NCBI GenBank assembly: GCA_046590575.1
Contig: JBKJUS010000007.1
Coordinates: forward strand, 1-24,387
From: DATLNF01 sp046590575
Lineage (GTDB): Bacteria > Actinomycetota > Actinomycetes > BP-191
Reading direction: 5' to 3'
DNA length: 24,387 nucleotides
Each line of letters starts with the position of its first letter. Position 1 is the first letter of the stretch. The position numbers and the translations under genes were made by a program. The notes below the pieces were generated by a model. It did not search any database, was not told the DNA's origin, and saw only the letters and a list, made by a program, of their open reading frames with translations. Of this stretch, positions 1 to 8,332 are shown piece by piece.

Positions 1-424
1 CGTCCTTCTTGGCGATGGCGACGCGCTTGTCGTAGAGCTTGCGGCCCCGTCCGAGCCCGAGTTCGACCTTGGCCCGACCGTCCTTGAAATAGAGCTGAAG
101 CGGCACGAGGGTGAACCCACCCTCCTTGGTCTTCCCGATCAGCCGAAGGATCTCCTCGCGGTGCAACAGCAGCTTGCGCACCCGTCGCGGCTCGTGGTTG
201 GTCCAGGTCCCCTCGGTGTACCGCGGGATATGCGCACCGTGGAGCCATGCTTCGCCGTCCTCGATGGCCGCATACGCGTCGACCAGTGACGCCCGGCCTG
301 CTCGCAGCGACTTCACCTCGGTGCCAGTGAGGACCAGCCCCGCTTCGAAGACATCGAGAATCGCGTAGTCGTGACGCGCCTTCTTGTTCTGCGCGACGGG
401 CTTGCGGCCGGTCTCCTTGGGCAC
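1..424 (-). CDS. smpB: SsrA-binding protein SmpB (C-terminus cut by window edge)
   Basis: SmpB binds tmRNA and brings it to stalled ribosomes for trans-translation. I translated the minus strand from the GTG at 424. It opens MPKETGRKPVAQNKKARHDY, followed by the family's TGTEVKSLRAGR stretch, then ATQ-loop-equivalent YTEGTWTNHEPRR, the RKLLLHREEI helix, and VPLQLYFKDGRAKVELGLGRGKKLYDKR. These are hallmark SmpB segments. 141 codons are visible, against about 155-160 for the family, so only the flexible C-terminal tail lies outside. The start is 4 nt after the stop of the S41 peptidase gene, so the two are probably co-transcribed. No strong Shine-Dalgarno is seen (only AAGG very close to the GTG), which is consistent with coupling to the upstream stop. 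Identity is nearly certain; the exact start is likely. Confidence 0.96.
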   Translation of the reverse strand, partial: MPKETGRKPVAQNKKARHDYAILDVFEAGLVLTGTEVKSLRAGRASLVDAYAAIEDGEAWLHGAHIPRYTEGTWTNHEPRRVRKLLLHREEILRLIGKTKEGGFTLVPLQLYFKDGRAKVELGLGRGRKLYDKRVAIAKKD

Positions 425-428
425 GCCT

Positions 429-1604
429 TCAGCCCTGTGCCGACGCGCCAGCGTCCGCCACGATGCCGCCGAGGACGTCCAACGCACGTTGGAGGGCGAC
501 GGCGCCGCTGGCCGTCGAAGCGACGTCGACGTCAGGTGTGATGCCCACGCCTTCGAGCATTCGACCTGACGGGGTGAGGTACGGCGCCACCGTGATCTCC
601 AACGCCGACCCGTCGGCGAGCTGGAAGGGTTGCTGCACCGAGCCCTTGCCGAAGCTGTGCGCGCCGACCACCAGCGCCCGGTTGCGGTCTTGCAGAGCGG
701 CAGCGACGACCTCGGCCGCGCTGGCCGACCCACCGTCAACGAGGACGACGACACTGGTCTCCGCATCGCCGCGACCTGTCGCCTGGAAGACGGTGGGCGC
801 CTGTCCCCGAAGGCGATAGCTCACCACCGGTCCACCGTCGAGGAATGCCGAGGCCGCTTCAACGGCCTCAACCAGCAGCCCGCCGGGGTTGCCCCGAAGA
901 TCGAGGACGATGCCCCGCACCCGCTCAGCCCGCAGCTGCTGGGCGGCCTTGCGCACCTCAGCGCCGACACCGCGGGTGAAAGCGGCTACCCGGATCCGAC
1001 CGACAGAGGGAGCGGGTCGGTCGACCAGCACATCTCGGGTGTCGAGGTCAGCCCGCCGAAGGGTCACGGTCCGCAACCGCCCGGCCCGTCGAACGCTGAG
1101 CGCCACGGCGCTGCCGGTCTGTCCGCGTAGCTCGTCCACGACCGCACCGACGGCGCGGCCGAGGACCCGCCGCCCGGCCACCGAGACCACCTGATCCCCG
1201 ACGAGCAGGCCGGCCTGGGCCGCAGGCGAGGCCGGCAGCACGCTGACGACCTCCACTGCTCCAGCGTCGTCGGGGCCGAGCCACAGCCCCACGCCGGAGT
1301 AGCGGCCCTCCAGCAGCTGGTCGAAGCGCGCCACGTCGTCAGCGGCCAGGTACGCGGCGTAGTCGTCGTCGAGCGCGCGCAGCATGCCCTCGATCGCCGC
1401 CCTTTTCAGCGCGGCGTCGCTCACATCGATCGCGGCGCTGTCCCTGATGCGGCCCAGTGCTTCGTCAAGGACGCCCGGGCGGGTAGGTGGCGAGGAGTCG
1501 GCGCCGATCCGGCCGGCCAAGAAGCCGAAGACGAAAACGGCAGCGACGGTGAGACACGCGGCAGTGACCCGCAATCCTCGTCCACGCCACCCGGAGCCCG
1601 CCAT
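429..1604 (-). CDS. S41 family carboxy-terminal processing peptidase, membrane-anchored, with PDZ domain
   Basis: A C-terminal processing protease that should cut envelope proteins at their C-termini. The ATG at 1604 gives 391 aa; an in-frame TTG at 1613 would add three residues, and neither start has a clear ribosome site. Reading from the ATG: a basic stretch and one hydrophobic segment (about 10-32) anchor it facing outward. A PDZ domain follows (about 102-187, with YSGVGLWL and PAAQAGLLVGD). The S41 catalytic domain (about 200-360) contains DLRGNPGG, the nucleophile Ser295 in GGSASAAE, and Lys320 in FGKGSVQ. The 25-residue Ser-Lys spacing matches the CtpA/Prc dyad. It lies 20 nt (or 11 from the TTG) after the M23 gene and 4 nt before smpB, in the ftsEX operon. 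Its substrate is unknown; processing of the neighbouring hydrolase or of other wall enzymes is inference. Confidence 0.93.
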   Translation of the reverse strand: MAGSGWRGRGLRVTAACLTVAAVFVFGFLAGRIGADSSPPTRPGVLDEALGRIRDSAAIDVSDAALKRAAIEGMLRALDDDYAAYLAADDVARFDQLLEGRYSGVGLWLGPDDAGAVEVVSVLPASPAAQAGLLVGDQVVSVAGRRVLGRAVGAVVDELRGQTGSAVALSVRRAGRLRTVTLRRADLDTRDVLVDRPAPSVGRIRVAAFTRGVGAEVRKAAQQLRAERVRGIVLDLRGNPGGLLVEAVEAASAFLDGGPVVSYRLRGQAPTVFQATGRGDAETSVVVLVDGGSASAAEVVAAALQDRNRALVVGAHSFGKGSVQQPFQLADGSALEITVAPYLTPSGRMLEGVGITPDVDVASTASGAVALQRALDVLGGIVADAGASAQG

Positions 1605-1624
1605 GACCGGCAAGTGTACGGGGG

Positions 1625-2863
1625 TCAGTAATAGCGCATCGGGTCGACGGGCTCACCGTTGACCCGGGTCTCGTAGTGCAGGTGCGGCCCGGTGGAGGCT
1701 CCGGTGCTGCCGACGTAGCCGATGAGCTGGCTGCGGCGCACTCGCTGGCCCTTGCGCACGGCCACCTTGCTCTGGTGCGCGTACGCCGTCGAGAAGCCGT
1801 TGCCATGGTCGATCACCACGATGTTGCCGTAGCTGCCGAGCGGACCAGCGTGCACCACGGTGCCCTGGGTGGCGGCCCGGATCGACGCTCCCCCGCCGGC
1901 CCCGATGTCGACGCCGGCATGGAAGCGGCGCGTGCCGTAGATGGGGTGTCGGCGATAGCCGTACCGTGACGTGAGCTCGCCATTGGCCGGCCAAGCCAGG
2001 CCGCCACGCCCGATCCGGCCGTCGCCCCGCGACCGCGCCGCCTTGCGGATCAGCGCGGCGAGCCGCCGTGACTCAGCCTGCAGCTGGTCGTAGCGGGCCT
2101 GGTCGGCAGCCTTCTCCCGGGCGGCCACCCGCAGCGCCGCAGCCCGCTCGGCGACCTGCGCGTCCACCGAGCGGCGGGCGAGCACCGCTTCGACAGTGAG
2201 GTCCGCGATGCGCGCCAAAGCCACGGCCGCGGCGCGCTGGCTGCGCGCGAGGGCAGCCCGGCGCTGAGCCAGCACCGCCGTGCGCGCCGCGAGGTCGGCC
2301 CGTTGGTCGGTCAGGTCCGCCAGCGCGCCTCGTTGGTCCCGTACGACGGCCTGCAGGAACGTCGCGCGGCTGAAGAGGTCGTCCGGGCTCTGCGACTGGA
2401 GAATGACCCCGAGGTAGCCGTTGGGGCCCCTGATATAGGACGCGCGCACCATTCCCGAGATGGTCTGCCGCCGCTGCGCCACTCTCATCGAGGCGCCAGC
2501 GGTGGCCCGCTCGCCCGACGTGACCGCAGCCTCGGCCTTGCGCAAGTCCGAGGTGAGACCGCGGTGCCGCGCCTCGGCGGCGGCGAGCTCACCCTTGGCC
2601 CGTTCCTGTCGCTCGCGGGCCGCCGGGAGCTGCAACGCGGTGCGGGCCAGCGCCTCGGCCGCCCGCGCCAGAGCGACGGTGGACTCCGCCAGCTCGCCGC
2701 GCTGGGCTGAGATGTTCCGGTCGACATCTCGCTTGCGGCGCTCGTCGCGGGTCTGAGCGTCGGCCGGCGCGGCCAACGGCAGCAGCGCGACCGTCAGGAC
2801 GGCGACGACCAAGGTCAGCATCGGTCGACGCGACGAGTTGCGCGGCACCGAAGTCCCCCTCAC
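1625..2863 (-). CDS. Secreted M23 (LytM-type) peptidase with N-terminal coiled coil, candidate FtsEX effector
   Basis: A 412-aa exported protein. Residues 1-37 form a signal peptide ending near ADAQ. Residues 38-275 are a long Ala/Arg/Glu-rich coiled coil. Residues 288-412 are an M23 domain with the zinc and catalytic set intact: H315 and D319 (FHAGVD), H363 (YAHQS), H394 and H396 (PHLHYE). The start is GTG at 2863 with AAGGGG 7 nt upstream. The gene follows ftsX by 57 nt. In Escherichia coli the FtsEX partner EnvC is also a coiled coil plus LytM domain, but its LytM domain is degenerate; streptococcal PcsB and mycobacterial RipC play the same role with other catalytic domains. Here the active site looks complete, so it is probably itself a hydrolase gated by FtsEX. 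The partner role is inferred from architecture and position. Confidence 0.92.
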   Translation of the reverse strand: MRGTSVPRNSSRRPMLTLVVAVLTVALLPLAAPADAQTRDERRKRDVDRNISAQRGELAESTVALARAAEALARTALQLPAARERQERAKGELAAAEARHRGLTSDLRKAEAAVTSGERATAGASMRVAQRRQTISGMVRASYIRGPNGYLGVILQSQSPDDLFSRATFLQAVVRDQRGALADLTDQRADLAARTAVLAQRRAALARSQRAAAVALARIADLTVEAVLARRSVDAQVAERAAALRVAAREKAADQARYDQLQAESRRLAALIRKAARSRGDGRIGRGGLAWPANGELTSRYGYRRHPIYGTRRFHAGVDIGAGGGASIRAATQGTVVHAGPLGSYGNIVVIDHGNGFSTAYAHQSKVAVRKGQRVRRSQLIGYVGSTGASTGPHLHYETRVNGEPVDPMRYY

Positions 2864-2920
2864 TGGTTCGCCCCTTGGGTCACATCCGCCCCAACCGTAA
2901 CGGATCAGGGCGCATGAACG

Positions 2921-3796
2921 TCAGACCCGGAGGTATTTGCGCAGCGTGACGAAGGAGGCCACCGCGGAAAGCCCGACTCCCAGCAGGAGCAGCACCGGCA
3001 CGACCGCCCACACCGCATCCCACCCGATGAACGCGGTCGCCGTGATCGACGTACGCAACAGCTTGTCGATGAGGAACACCTTGAAGGCGGCCAGCAGCGA
3101 CACCGCGAGGGTCACGCCTATGAGGCCGGCGAAGGCTCCCTCGAGGAGGAAGGGCAGCTGGATGTAGAGATTCGACGCGCCGACGAGGCGCATGATCCCC
3201 GTCTCGCGACGTCGGCTGAAGGCGGCGACCCGAATGGTGTTGGAGATGAGGAAGGCAGCGGCCAACAGCTGCAGTCCGGCGGCGATGAGCGTGCCGAGCT
3301 GGAGGCCGTTGAGCACCTTGAAGAACTTCTCCAGCAGCTCACGCTGGTTGAGCACCGCCTCCACCCCAGCGCGCTCGGCGAAAGCGCTCGCCACCACGTC
3401 GAACTTCTCCGGGTCCTTGAGCTTGACCCGGAAGGACTCGGGGAGGGCATCTTCGGAGGCGTTCTCCACCAGCGCTGGCGAGTCCTTGAACTGCTCCTTG
3501 AAGCGGACGAATGCATCAGCCTTGCTCTCGTAGTCGACTCGCTCGACCTCGGGCAGCGCCTGCAGGTCATCCTGGATCGACTGCCGCTGGGCCTCGGTGA
3601 CGTCGTCGGCGAGGAAGATCGACACCTCGACGCGGTCGTACCAGTAGCCCTTCATGAGGTTGACCTGCTTGCGCAGCAGCAGGCCACTGCCGGCGAGGGC
3701 GAGGGAGATCGCGACGGTCACGATGACGGCGACCGTCATCGTGAGGTTGCGCCGAAGGCCGACCAGGATCTCCGAAAGGACGAATTGCGCGCGCAC
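2921..3796 (-). CDS. ftsX: Cell-division ABC transporter permease-like protein FtsX
   Basis: FtsX pairs with FtsE at the septum and passes ATP-driven shape changes to a periplasmic wall hydrolase. At 291 aa, it has a cytoplasmic start MRAQFVLSEILVGLRRN, a first membrane segment (about 19-42), an extracellular domain (about 45-170, starting near YWYDRVEVSIFLADDV), and three C-terminal membrane segments within about 172-285 around the FtsX-type RETGIMRLVGAS loop. The start is GTG at 3796 with GGGGG about 8 nt upstream, 15 nt after the ftsE stop. Length, topology and gene order match actinobacterial FtsX. Nothing is missing. Confidence 0.97.
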   Translation of the reverse strand: MRAQFVLSEILVGLRRNLTMTVAVIVTVAISLALAGSGLLLRKQVNLMKGYWYDRVEVSIFLADDVTEAQRQSIQDDLQALPEVERVDYESKADAFVRFKEQFKDSPALVENASEDALPESFRVKLKDPEKFDVVASAFAERAGVEAVLNQRELLEKFFKVLNGLQLGTLIAAGLQLLAAAFLISNTIRVAAFSRRRETGIMRLVGASNLYIQLPFLLEGAFAGLIGVTLAVSLLAAFKVFLIDKLLRTSITATAFIGWDAVWAVVPVLLLLGVGLSAVASFVTLRKYLRV

Positions 3797-3811
3797 TGGT
3801 TCGACCCCCGC

Positions 3812-4501
3812 CTATTTCGAGTAGCCGTAGACGCCGCGGGCCTGGTCGCGCACGACTCGGCCCCCGTCGAGCTCGACCACGCGGCGCCGCATCGAGTCGA
3901 CGATGGCCGCATCGTGCGTCGCCATGACAACCGTCGTGCCGGTCCGGTTGATCCGGTCGAGAAGCTTCATGATGCCGACGCTGGTCGTGGGGTCGAGGTT
4001 GCCGGTCGGCTCGTCCGCAATGAGGATCATCGGCTTGTTCACGAAGGCCCGGGCGATGGCGACCCGTTGCTGCTCGCCACCTGAGAGCTCGTCTGGCCGC
4101 CGGTCGGACTTTCCTTCCAGCCCGACCAGGTCGAGCACCTCCGGGACGACCTTCGCGATCTGCTGGCGGTGCTTTCCGATCACCTCGAGAGCGAACGCGA
4201 CGTTCTGGAAGACCGTCTTGTTAGGGAGCAGCCGGAAGTCCTGGAACACACAGCCAATCGTTCGTCGAAGGGCCGGCACCTTCCAGTGCGAGAGCTTGGC
4301 GAGGTCTTTACCGGCGACGTGCACGCTGCCGCCCGTCGGGGACTCCTCCTTGAGGAGCAGCCGCAGAAAAGTGGACTTGCCGGAGCCCGAGGAGCCGACC
4401 AGGAAGACGAACTCACCCTTGTCGACGTCGACGGAGACATCGGCAAGCGCCGGCTTCGGAGTGTTGGGATAGGCCTTGGTGACCTGGTCGAGGCGGATCA
4501 C
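3812..4501 (-). CDS. ftsE: Cell-division ATP-binding protein FtsE
   Basis: The ATPase of the FtsEX complex. The open frame continues upstream, but the conserved FtsE start is MIRLDQVTKAYP at the GTG at 4501, giving 229 aa, the family's usual length. Walker A is GSSGSGKST (36-44), the signature is LSGGEQQRVAIARA, Walker B is ILIADEPTGNLDP, and the switch histidine is in MATHDAAI. It is the first gene of the ftsE-ftsX-M23-S41-smpB run. A TAGACT hexamer on the minus strand in 4540-4560 could be the -10 of its promoter, but no convincing -35 is visible. Upstream on the other strand is a divergent small gene. Confidence 0.97.
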   Translation of the reverse strand: MIRLDQVTKAYPNTPKPALADVSVDVDKGEFVFLVGSSGSGKSTFLRLLLKEESPTGGSVHVAGKDLAKLSHWKVPALRRTIGCVFQDFRLLPNKTVFQNVAFALEVIGKHRQQIAKVVPEVLDLVGLEGKSDRRPDELSGGEQQRVAIARAFVNKPMILIADEPTGNLDPTTSVGIMKLLDRINRTGTTVVMATHDAAIVDSMRRRVVELDGGRVVRDQARGVYGYSK

Positions 4502-4678
4502 GACAGGAGCGGTCCTCAGGTTGCGGGAGCAGACACGCCCGAGTCTATGCCGGGAAAAGGTGACGCCTGGACGACTCGCCCGATGCGGACGGCCCACTGA
4601 TTGTCGCTGTTGTCCGCGCGCGCCTGGCCCGTCCGTGCGACGATGAACTACCCGCCGAACGGATCGGAGAGCGCCCCT

Positions 4679-4861
4679 ATGTGCTGCGAGCAGCTCGCCT
4701 GCGCCGCCTGCGGCGGTCGGGTCACCGACGCACGCTGCAGCACCTGCATCGCGTCGCGCGCCCAGGTCCATGGCCTGGCCGGGGTCCGGCTGACGCCTGA
4801 GCTCGTCCTGCTCCTGGTCGCACTCTGCGCGGCTGCTGCTCTCGTGCTCAGCGGGGTCTGA
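4679..4861 (+). CDS. Small Cys-rich protein with C-terminal membrane segment
   Basis: A 60-aa protein that I cannot name. I chose the ATG at 4679 because GGAGAG lies 7 nt upstream; longer in-frame starts at 4601 and 4643 lack such a site. The N-terminal half has two CxxC-like pairs (CAAC at 8-11 and CSTC at 20-23, plus CC at 2-3) in the spacing of a small zinc ribbon. The C-terminal half (about 39-58) is a single hydrophobic segment preceded by LTPE. It is divergent from ftsE and convergent with the DUF11 gene, with which it shares a strong hairpin. Expected form: a tail-anchored zinc-ribbon-like protein. I have the impression of similar small proteins near ftsE in other actinobacteria but cannot verify it. 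Confidence 0.65.
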   Translation: MCCEQLACAACGGRVTDARCSTCIASRAQVHGLAGVRLTPELVLLLVALCAAAALVLSGV

Positions 4862-4872
4862 GCCAACAGAGC

Positions 4873-4908
4873 AGCGTCCGACGGCGCGACGTAGCGCCGT
4901 CGGACGCT
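4873..4908. terminator. Bidirectional hairpin terminator
   Basis: A perfect 15-bp inverted repeat (AGCGTCCGACGGCGC and its complement) around a 6-nt loop. It starts 11 nt after the stop of the plus-strand small gene and 10 nt before the stop of the minus-strand DUF11 gene. There is no long T tract, which is normal for high-GC actinobacterial terminators. The position between convergent stops makes a two-way terminator the simplest reading. Confidence 0.85.
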
Positions 4909-4918
4909 CCTTGCTCGG

Positions 4919-7900
4919 TTAGCCGACTCGGTGCTGTGCGACCTGACGGCGGGCGGCATGCCGCCCTCGGGGGCTGGCCCCCAGAACCATCATGGCGAGT
5001 CCAGTGACGAGCATGGCGAGTGCGGTCGATACGGCCTGGGCGACCGGCAGTCGGTTACCCGTGACCGACAGCACTGTCCGAACAGGCAGCACGACCGCCG
5101 GCAACGGCCGGGGTGCCGGAGCCGGCACGGGAGCCGGCCGATCGATCCGCACACCCGCCACCGCCGGGATGGCCGTGTCGACCTGATTGGAGAGGACCTC
5201 AGGAAGCTGCACCGTGTCCGCCACCCCGGTGTTCCGGAGCAGCGAGCCGGCCGCTGCCTCGGTGACGATGGCCGAGAAGCTCAGCCCACCCACCGTCGCG
5301 GCAGCCGCTACGGTGCCCAGCGTCCAGGTGACCGTGTTGGTCACGGCGTCGTACGCCGAGGTGCAGGGCGCTGCGCAGGTAGCTGACCCGGCGACGAAAG
5401 CCAGTCCAGCCGGGACGACGTCAGTGACGACCGCTCCGGTCTGCGCGATGTTGCCGGTCGTGATGACCGTGAATGTGTAGGTCAGCACGTCGCCGACCGT
5501 CGCAGACGTCGCGCTGACTTCCTTGGTGACGCGCAGGCCGGCAGTCCGAGCCGTGTTGGTGAAGCCGATCGCGTTGTCTCCCGCAGCAATCGTGACTGTC
5601 CCGCCACCCGTGCTGACGAAGAGGTCGTTGGGGACCTCCGTCACCGTGCACACGGTTCCCTGGGGGATCCCGGGGATTCGGTGGCTGTCAGAGCCGGTGA
5701 TCGTCACAGACTGGTCGAACGCCGTACCGGTGCAGTCGACCACGAAGGTGAAGGTGCCGGTGCCGCCGGTTGTCACCTTGACGATGACCAGGTCACCAAC
5801 GGCCGGGGGGGGCGGAGGCAGCGGCGGCAGCGGCGGCAGCGGCGGCGGCGGCGGCGGAGGCGGAGGCGGCAGGACAAGGTCGTTCACCAGCGTCGTCTCG
5901 GTGTCCGCGTTGTTCTCCGGGCGGACGTCGCCCGGGGTGCCGACCGTGCCGGTGTTGGACTTCGTACCCACGGTCGTCGGGGTGACGTTGATCGTGATGA
6001 TCCCCGCAACCCCGCCGGCGGGCAAAGACGTGTTGCGGGTGCAGGTCACGAGCTGTCCCACGACACCGCAAGTGAAGCCGGTCCCGCTCGCCGAGTTGAC
6101 GGTGAGCCCGGCCGGCACGGTGTCGGTCACCGTGATCGTCCCGGTGGTCGCGGCGTTGCCGAGGTTCGTGACGAGCAGCGTGTAGTTGAACGGGGTGCCG
6201 ACGAGCACCGGGTCGGCGCTGTCGTTCTTGACGATCGACAGGTCGATGACCGGCAGGACAGTCACGAGGGTGTCTTCGGTGTCCGAGTTGTTCGACGACA
6301 GGGTGTCACCCGGCGTCGTGACCGTCCCGGTGTTCGTCTTCGTGCCCGCCGTCGTCGGCGTCACGTTGATCGTGATCAGCGCGGCCGACGGCCCGCCTGG
6401 CGCGAGCGCGGCGGACCGGGTGCAGGTGACCACCTGGCCGACGGGCGCCGGGCAGGTGAAGCCCGAAGCAACAGAGGCACTGACCGAGTTGATCGTCAGC
6501 CCGGCCGGAACCGTGTCGGTCACGGTGATCGTGCCGGTCGTCGCGGCGGTCCCGATGTTGGTGACCAGCAGGGAGTAGCTGAACGGCGTTCCCAGCAGCA
6601 CGGGGTCAGCCGAGTCGGCCTTCACGATCGACAGGTCGATGAAGGTGATCAGCGTGGTCTCGGTGTCGGAGTCGTTGGCCTGGTTGCTGTCCCCTGGCGT
6701 CCCGACGGTGCCCGTGTTGGACTTCGTGCCCGGCGTCGTCGGCGTGACGTTGATCGTGATGAGCCCGGCCACACCCCCCGCCGGCAGCGCGGTCGTCCGG
6801 GTGCAGGTCACGAGCTGTCCCACGACACCGCAGGAGAAGCCGGGGCCGGAGGCAGAGTTGATCGTCAGGCCGGCCGGGATCGTGTCGGTCACGGTGATCG
6901 TGCCGGTCGTCGCGGCGCTCCCGATGTTGGTGACCAGCAGGGTGTAGTTGAACGGCGTACCCAGCAGCACCGGGTCGGCCGAGTCGGCCTTCACGATCGA
7001 CAGGTCAATCGGGTTGCGGGTGTTGGTGAACGCGAACGTGTTGGTGCCCGAGACGATCGACACGGTCACCGGAGCGGACTCGGTGAAGTCCGGATGGTCG
7101 ACCTCGGTCGCCGTGCACGACGTGCCAGTCGGGATGCCCGTGATCGGCGTGCTGCTGACGCGCCCGCCGACGCCGGCGGTGGTCACCACGAGAGTGATCG
7201 GGTTGGTGCCGCCCGGCAGCGTGAAGCCCACGCACGCCAGGTTGAACGTGAACGTCCCCGGCGTGTCCGACACCTTGGTCAGGACCGCGCTGGCCGTGGC
7301 CGGCAGCGGTCCGACGGCGCTCGACGCGATCTGGTTGTCCTGGTTGCCGATCGAAGCGCCGTCGAGGGTGCCCAGGCCGAAGTGGTACGGCCCGCCGCTG
7401 ATGCTGGTCGCGCCGAGGCCGGCACCCCAACCGGCAGGGGCGGCGTCCGAACGGGACAGGTGCCCGGCGAACTCGATGAGGACGTTGGTCGACGCCGACG
7501 TCCAGTTCAGCGTGTAGTCGATCATCGTGGCGCTGGCCGTGTCAGCTCCGGGCGCAACCGGGCTGTGCACCAGGGTGACCGACGCGCTGGTGAACGGGCT
7601 GTCGCCCCAGAGTCGCATGGTCCGGTTGCCGTAGAAGGCCTCGTAGGCCGCGATACGCGCGGCGGTCGAGCCGTCCTTGCTCAGATACGAGTCGTCCGGC
7701 AGGTCGACATCGATGAAGAATGCCCCGCGGGTCGCGACACAGATCGGCCCTTCGGCGCCGCCAAGGTCATCGCAGGCGACCGGCGTGGACGTGAGGTCGG
7801 GAAAGGCGACCCCGGCCGTCGCGGCAGCTGCCTCGGCCTGCGCGTACGAGGTCAGGAAGTCATAGGCGTGCACTCCGCCCTTGGTCGCGTCCTGGTCAAA

Positions 7901-8179
7901 CGTGAAGACATGCGCGTCGCCCACGGTCGCGTCGATGCCGGTGAACAGCGTGCGCTGCGGCGTCGACATGCCCTCGAAGTACTCGGAGTTGTTCGGGATG
8001 AGGATGCCGTTGACCCACTGGCAGTCGGACCCGCCGGTGTCACCGTTGGCGCACTGCGTGAAGGACACAGTGGCGAAGCCGGCGTAGGCCGGCTGCACGA
8101 GCGCGGCAAGAGGCACCACCGCCACACCGATACAGAGAGCGAGGAGGCCAGCACTGCGCCGAGTCCAACGACCGATCAT
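4919..8179 (-). CDS. Large secreted DUF11-repeat surface protein with poly-proline rod and degenerate sorting signal
   Basis: 1086 aa from the ATG at 8179, chosen because GGAG lies 10 nt upstream and a signal peptide follows at once (1-33, ending near AYA). Residues 34 to about 290 resemble the choice-of-anchor domains seen before DUF11 repeats. About 290-390 is a Cys-containing beta domain (TFTFNLACVGF). Three near-identical DUF11 repeats begin IDLSIVK at about 391, 513 and 645. A proline rod (about 770-792) follows, then a second TFTFVVDC-type domain, a fourth divergent DUF11 repeat (about 875-995), a Pro/Ala linker, LSVTG, a hydrophobic segment and the tail RGRHAARR. DUF11 proteins are typically exported beta-sandwich stalks of cell-surface structures. 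Ligand and role are unknown. It sits between prfB and ftsE, which are usually close neighbours in actinobacteria. Confidence 0.9.
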   Translation of the reverse strand: MIGRWTRRSAGLLALCIGVAVVPLAALVQPAYAGFATVSFTQCANGDTGGSDCQWVNGILIPNNSEYFEGMSTPQRTLFTGIDATVGDAHVFTFDQDATKGGVHAYDFLTSYAQAEAAAATAGVAFPDLTSTPVACDDLGGAEGPICVATRGAFFIDVDLPDDSYLSKDGSTAARIAAYEAFYGNRTMRLWGDSPFTSASVTLVHSPVAPGADTASATMIDYTLNWTSASTNVLIEFAGHLSRSDAAPAGWGAGLGATSISGGPYHFGLGTLDGASIGNQDNQIASSAVGPLPATASAVLTKVSDTPGTFTFNLACVGFTLPGGTNPITLVVTTAGVGGRVSSTPITGIPTGTSCTATEVDHPDFTESAPVTVSIVSGTNTFAFTNTRNPIDLSIVKADSADPVLLGTPFNYTLLVTNIGSAATTGTITVTDTIPAGLTINSASGPGFSCGVVGQLVTCTRTTALPAGGVAGLITINVTPTTPGTKSNTGTVGTPGDSNQANDSDTETTLITFIDLSIVKADSADPVLLGTPFSYSLLVTNIGTAATTGTITVTDTVPAGLTINSVSASVASGFTCPAPVGQVVTCTRSAALAPGGPSAALITINVTPTTAGTKTNTGTVTTPGDTLSSNNSDTEDTLVTVLPVIDLSIVKNDSADPVLVGTPFNYTLLVTNLGNAATTGTITVTDTVPAGLTVNSASGTGFTCGVVGQLVTCTRNTSLPAGGVAGIITINVTPTTVGTKSNTGTVGTPGDVRPENNADTETTLVNDLVLPPPPPPPPPPLPPLPPLPPPPPAVGDLVIVKVTTGGTGTFTFVVDCTGTAFDQSVTITGSDSHRIPGIPQGTVCTVTEVPNDLFVSTGGGTVTIAAGDNAIGFTNTARTAGLRVTKEVSATSATVGDVLTYTFTVITTGNIAQTGAVVTDVVPAGLAFVAGSATCAAPCTSAYDAVTNTVTWTLGTVAAAATVGGLSFSAIVTEAAAGSLLRNTGVADTVQLPEVLSNQVDTAIPAVAGVRIDRPAPVPAPAPRPLPAVVLPVRTVLSVTGNRLPVAQAVSTALAMLVTGLAMMVLGASPRGRHAARRQVAQHRVG
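5805..5870 (-). repeat. Poly-proline-coding low-complexity tract
   Basis: GC-only triplet tract (CCG/CCC/CCT on the coding strand) encoding about 22 prolines interrupted by three leucines in a PPLPPL pattern. It forms a rigid spacer between the DUF11 stalk and the distal domains. Such tracts change length easily by slippage. Confidence 0.9.
5885..7013 (-). repeat. Three tandem DUF11-coding repeats
   Basis: Three in-frame repeats of roughly 370-395 bp. Each begins with codons for IDLSIVKxDSADPVL and contains TATTGTITVTDT, a Cys pair (GFxC...VTCTR) and ITINVTPTT. Long stretches are identical at the DNA level, so unequal crossing-over could add or remove units. Confidence 0.9.
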
Positions 8180-8330
8180 TTCAGACACACTCCAATGGTT
8201 CGAGCGGTCCGAGGTCGGTCTCACCACTTGCTCCCCGCGACCCAGCGGTGACCGACTGAAAAGGTCGCAGATCATTGCATCCCCGGCACCCGGTTCTCCG
8301 GGCCGCATCCTCAACAACGAGTCTGCTCAC
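8180..8330 (-). other. Structured 5' leader of the DUF11 gene
   Basis: About 150 nt lie between the candidate promoter and the ATG at 8179. On the minus strand I see a CCCGG-AGAA-CCGGG hairpin (8289-8302). Further down, two pairings compete: GCGACC with GGTCGC, and TCGGTCACC with GGTGAGACCGA (one 2-nt bulge), where the left arm of the second falls inside the loop of the first. Overlapping pairings of this kind occur in pseudoknots and in switching leaders. No known aptamer core was recognised. Confidence 0.45.
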
Positions 8331-8332
8331 TC

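Noticed and set aside
5681..8251. 856-aa open frame antisense to the DUF11 gene
   Set aside because: Arg/Gly/Asp-rich composition typical of a GC-rich shadow frame. The opposite strand has domains, a signal peptide and repeats that explain the DNA.
8180..8330. c-di-GMP (GEMM) or c-di-AMP (ydaO) riboswitch
   Set aside because: Only a GGGGAGC stretch recalls the ydaO core; the remaining conserved blocks of either aptamer could not be found by eye. Kept as an unassigned structured leader.
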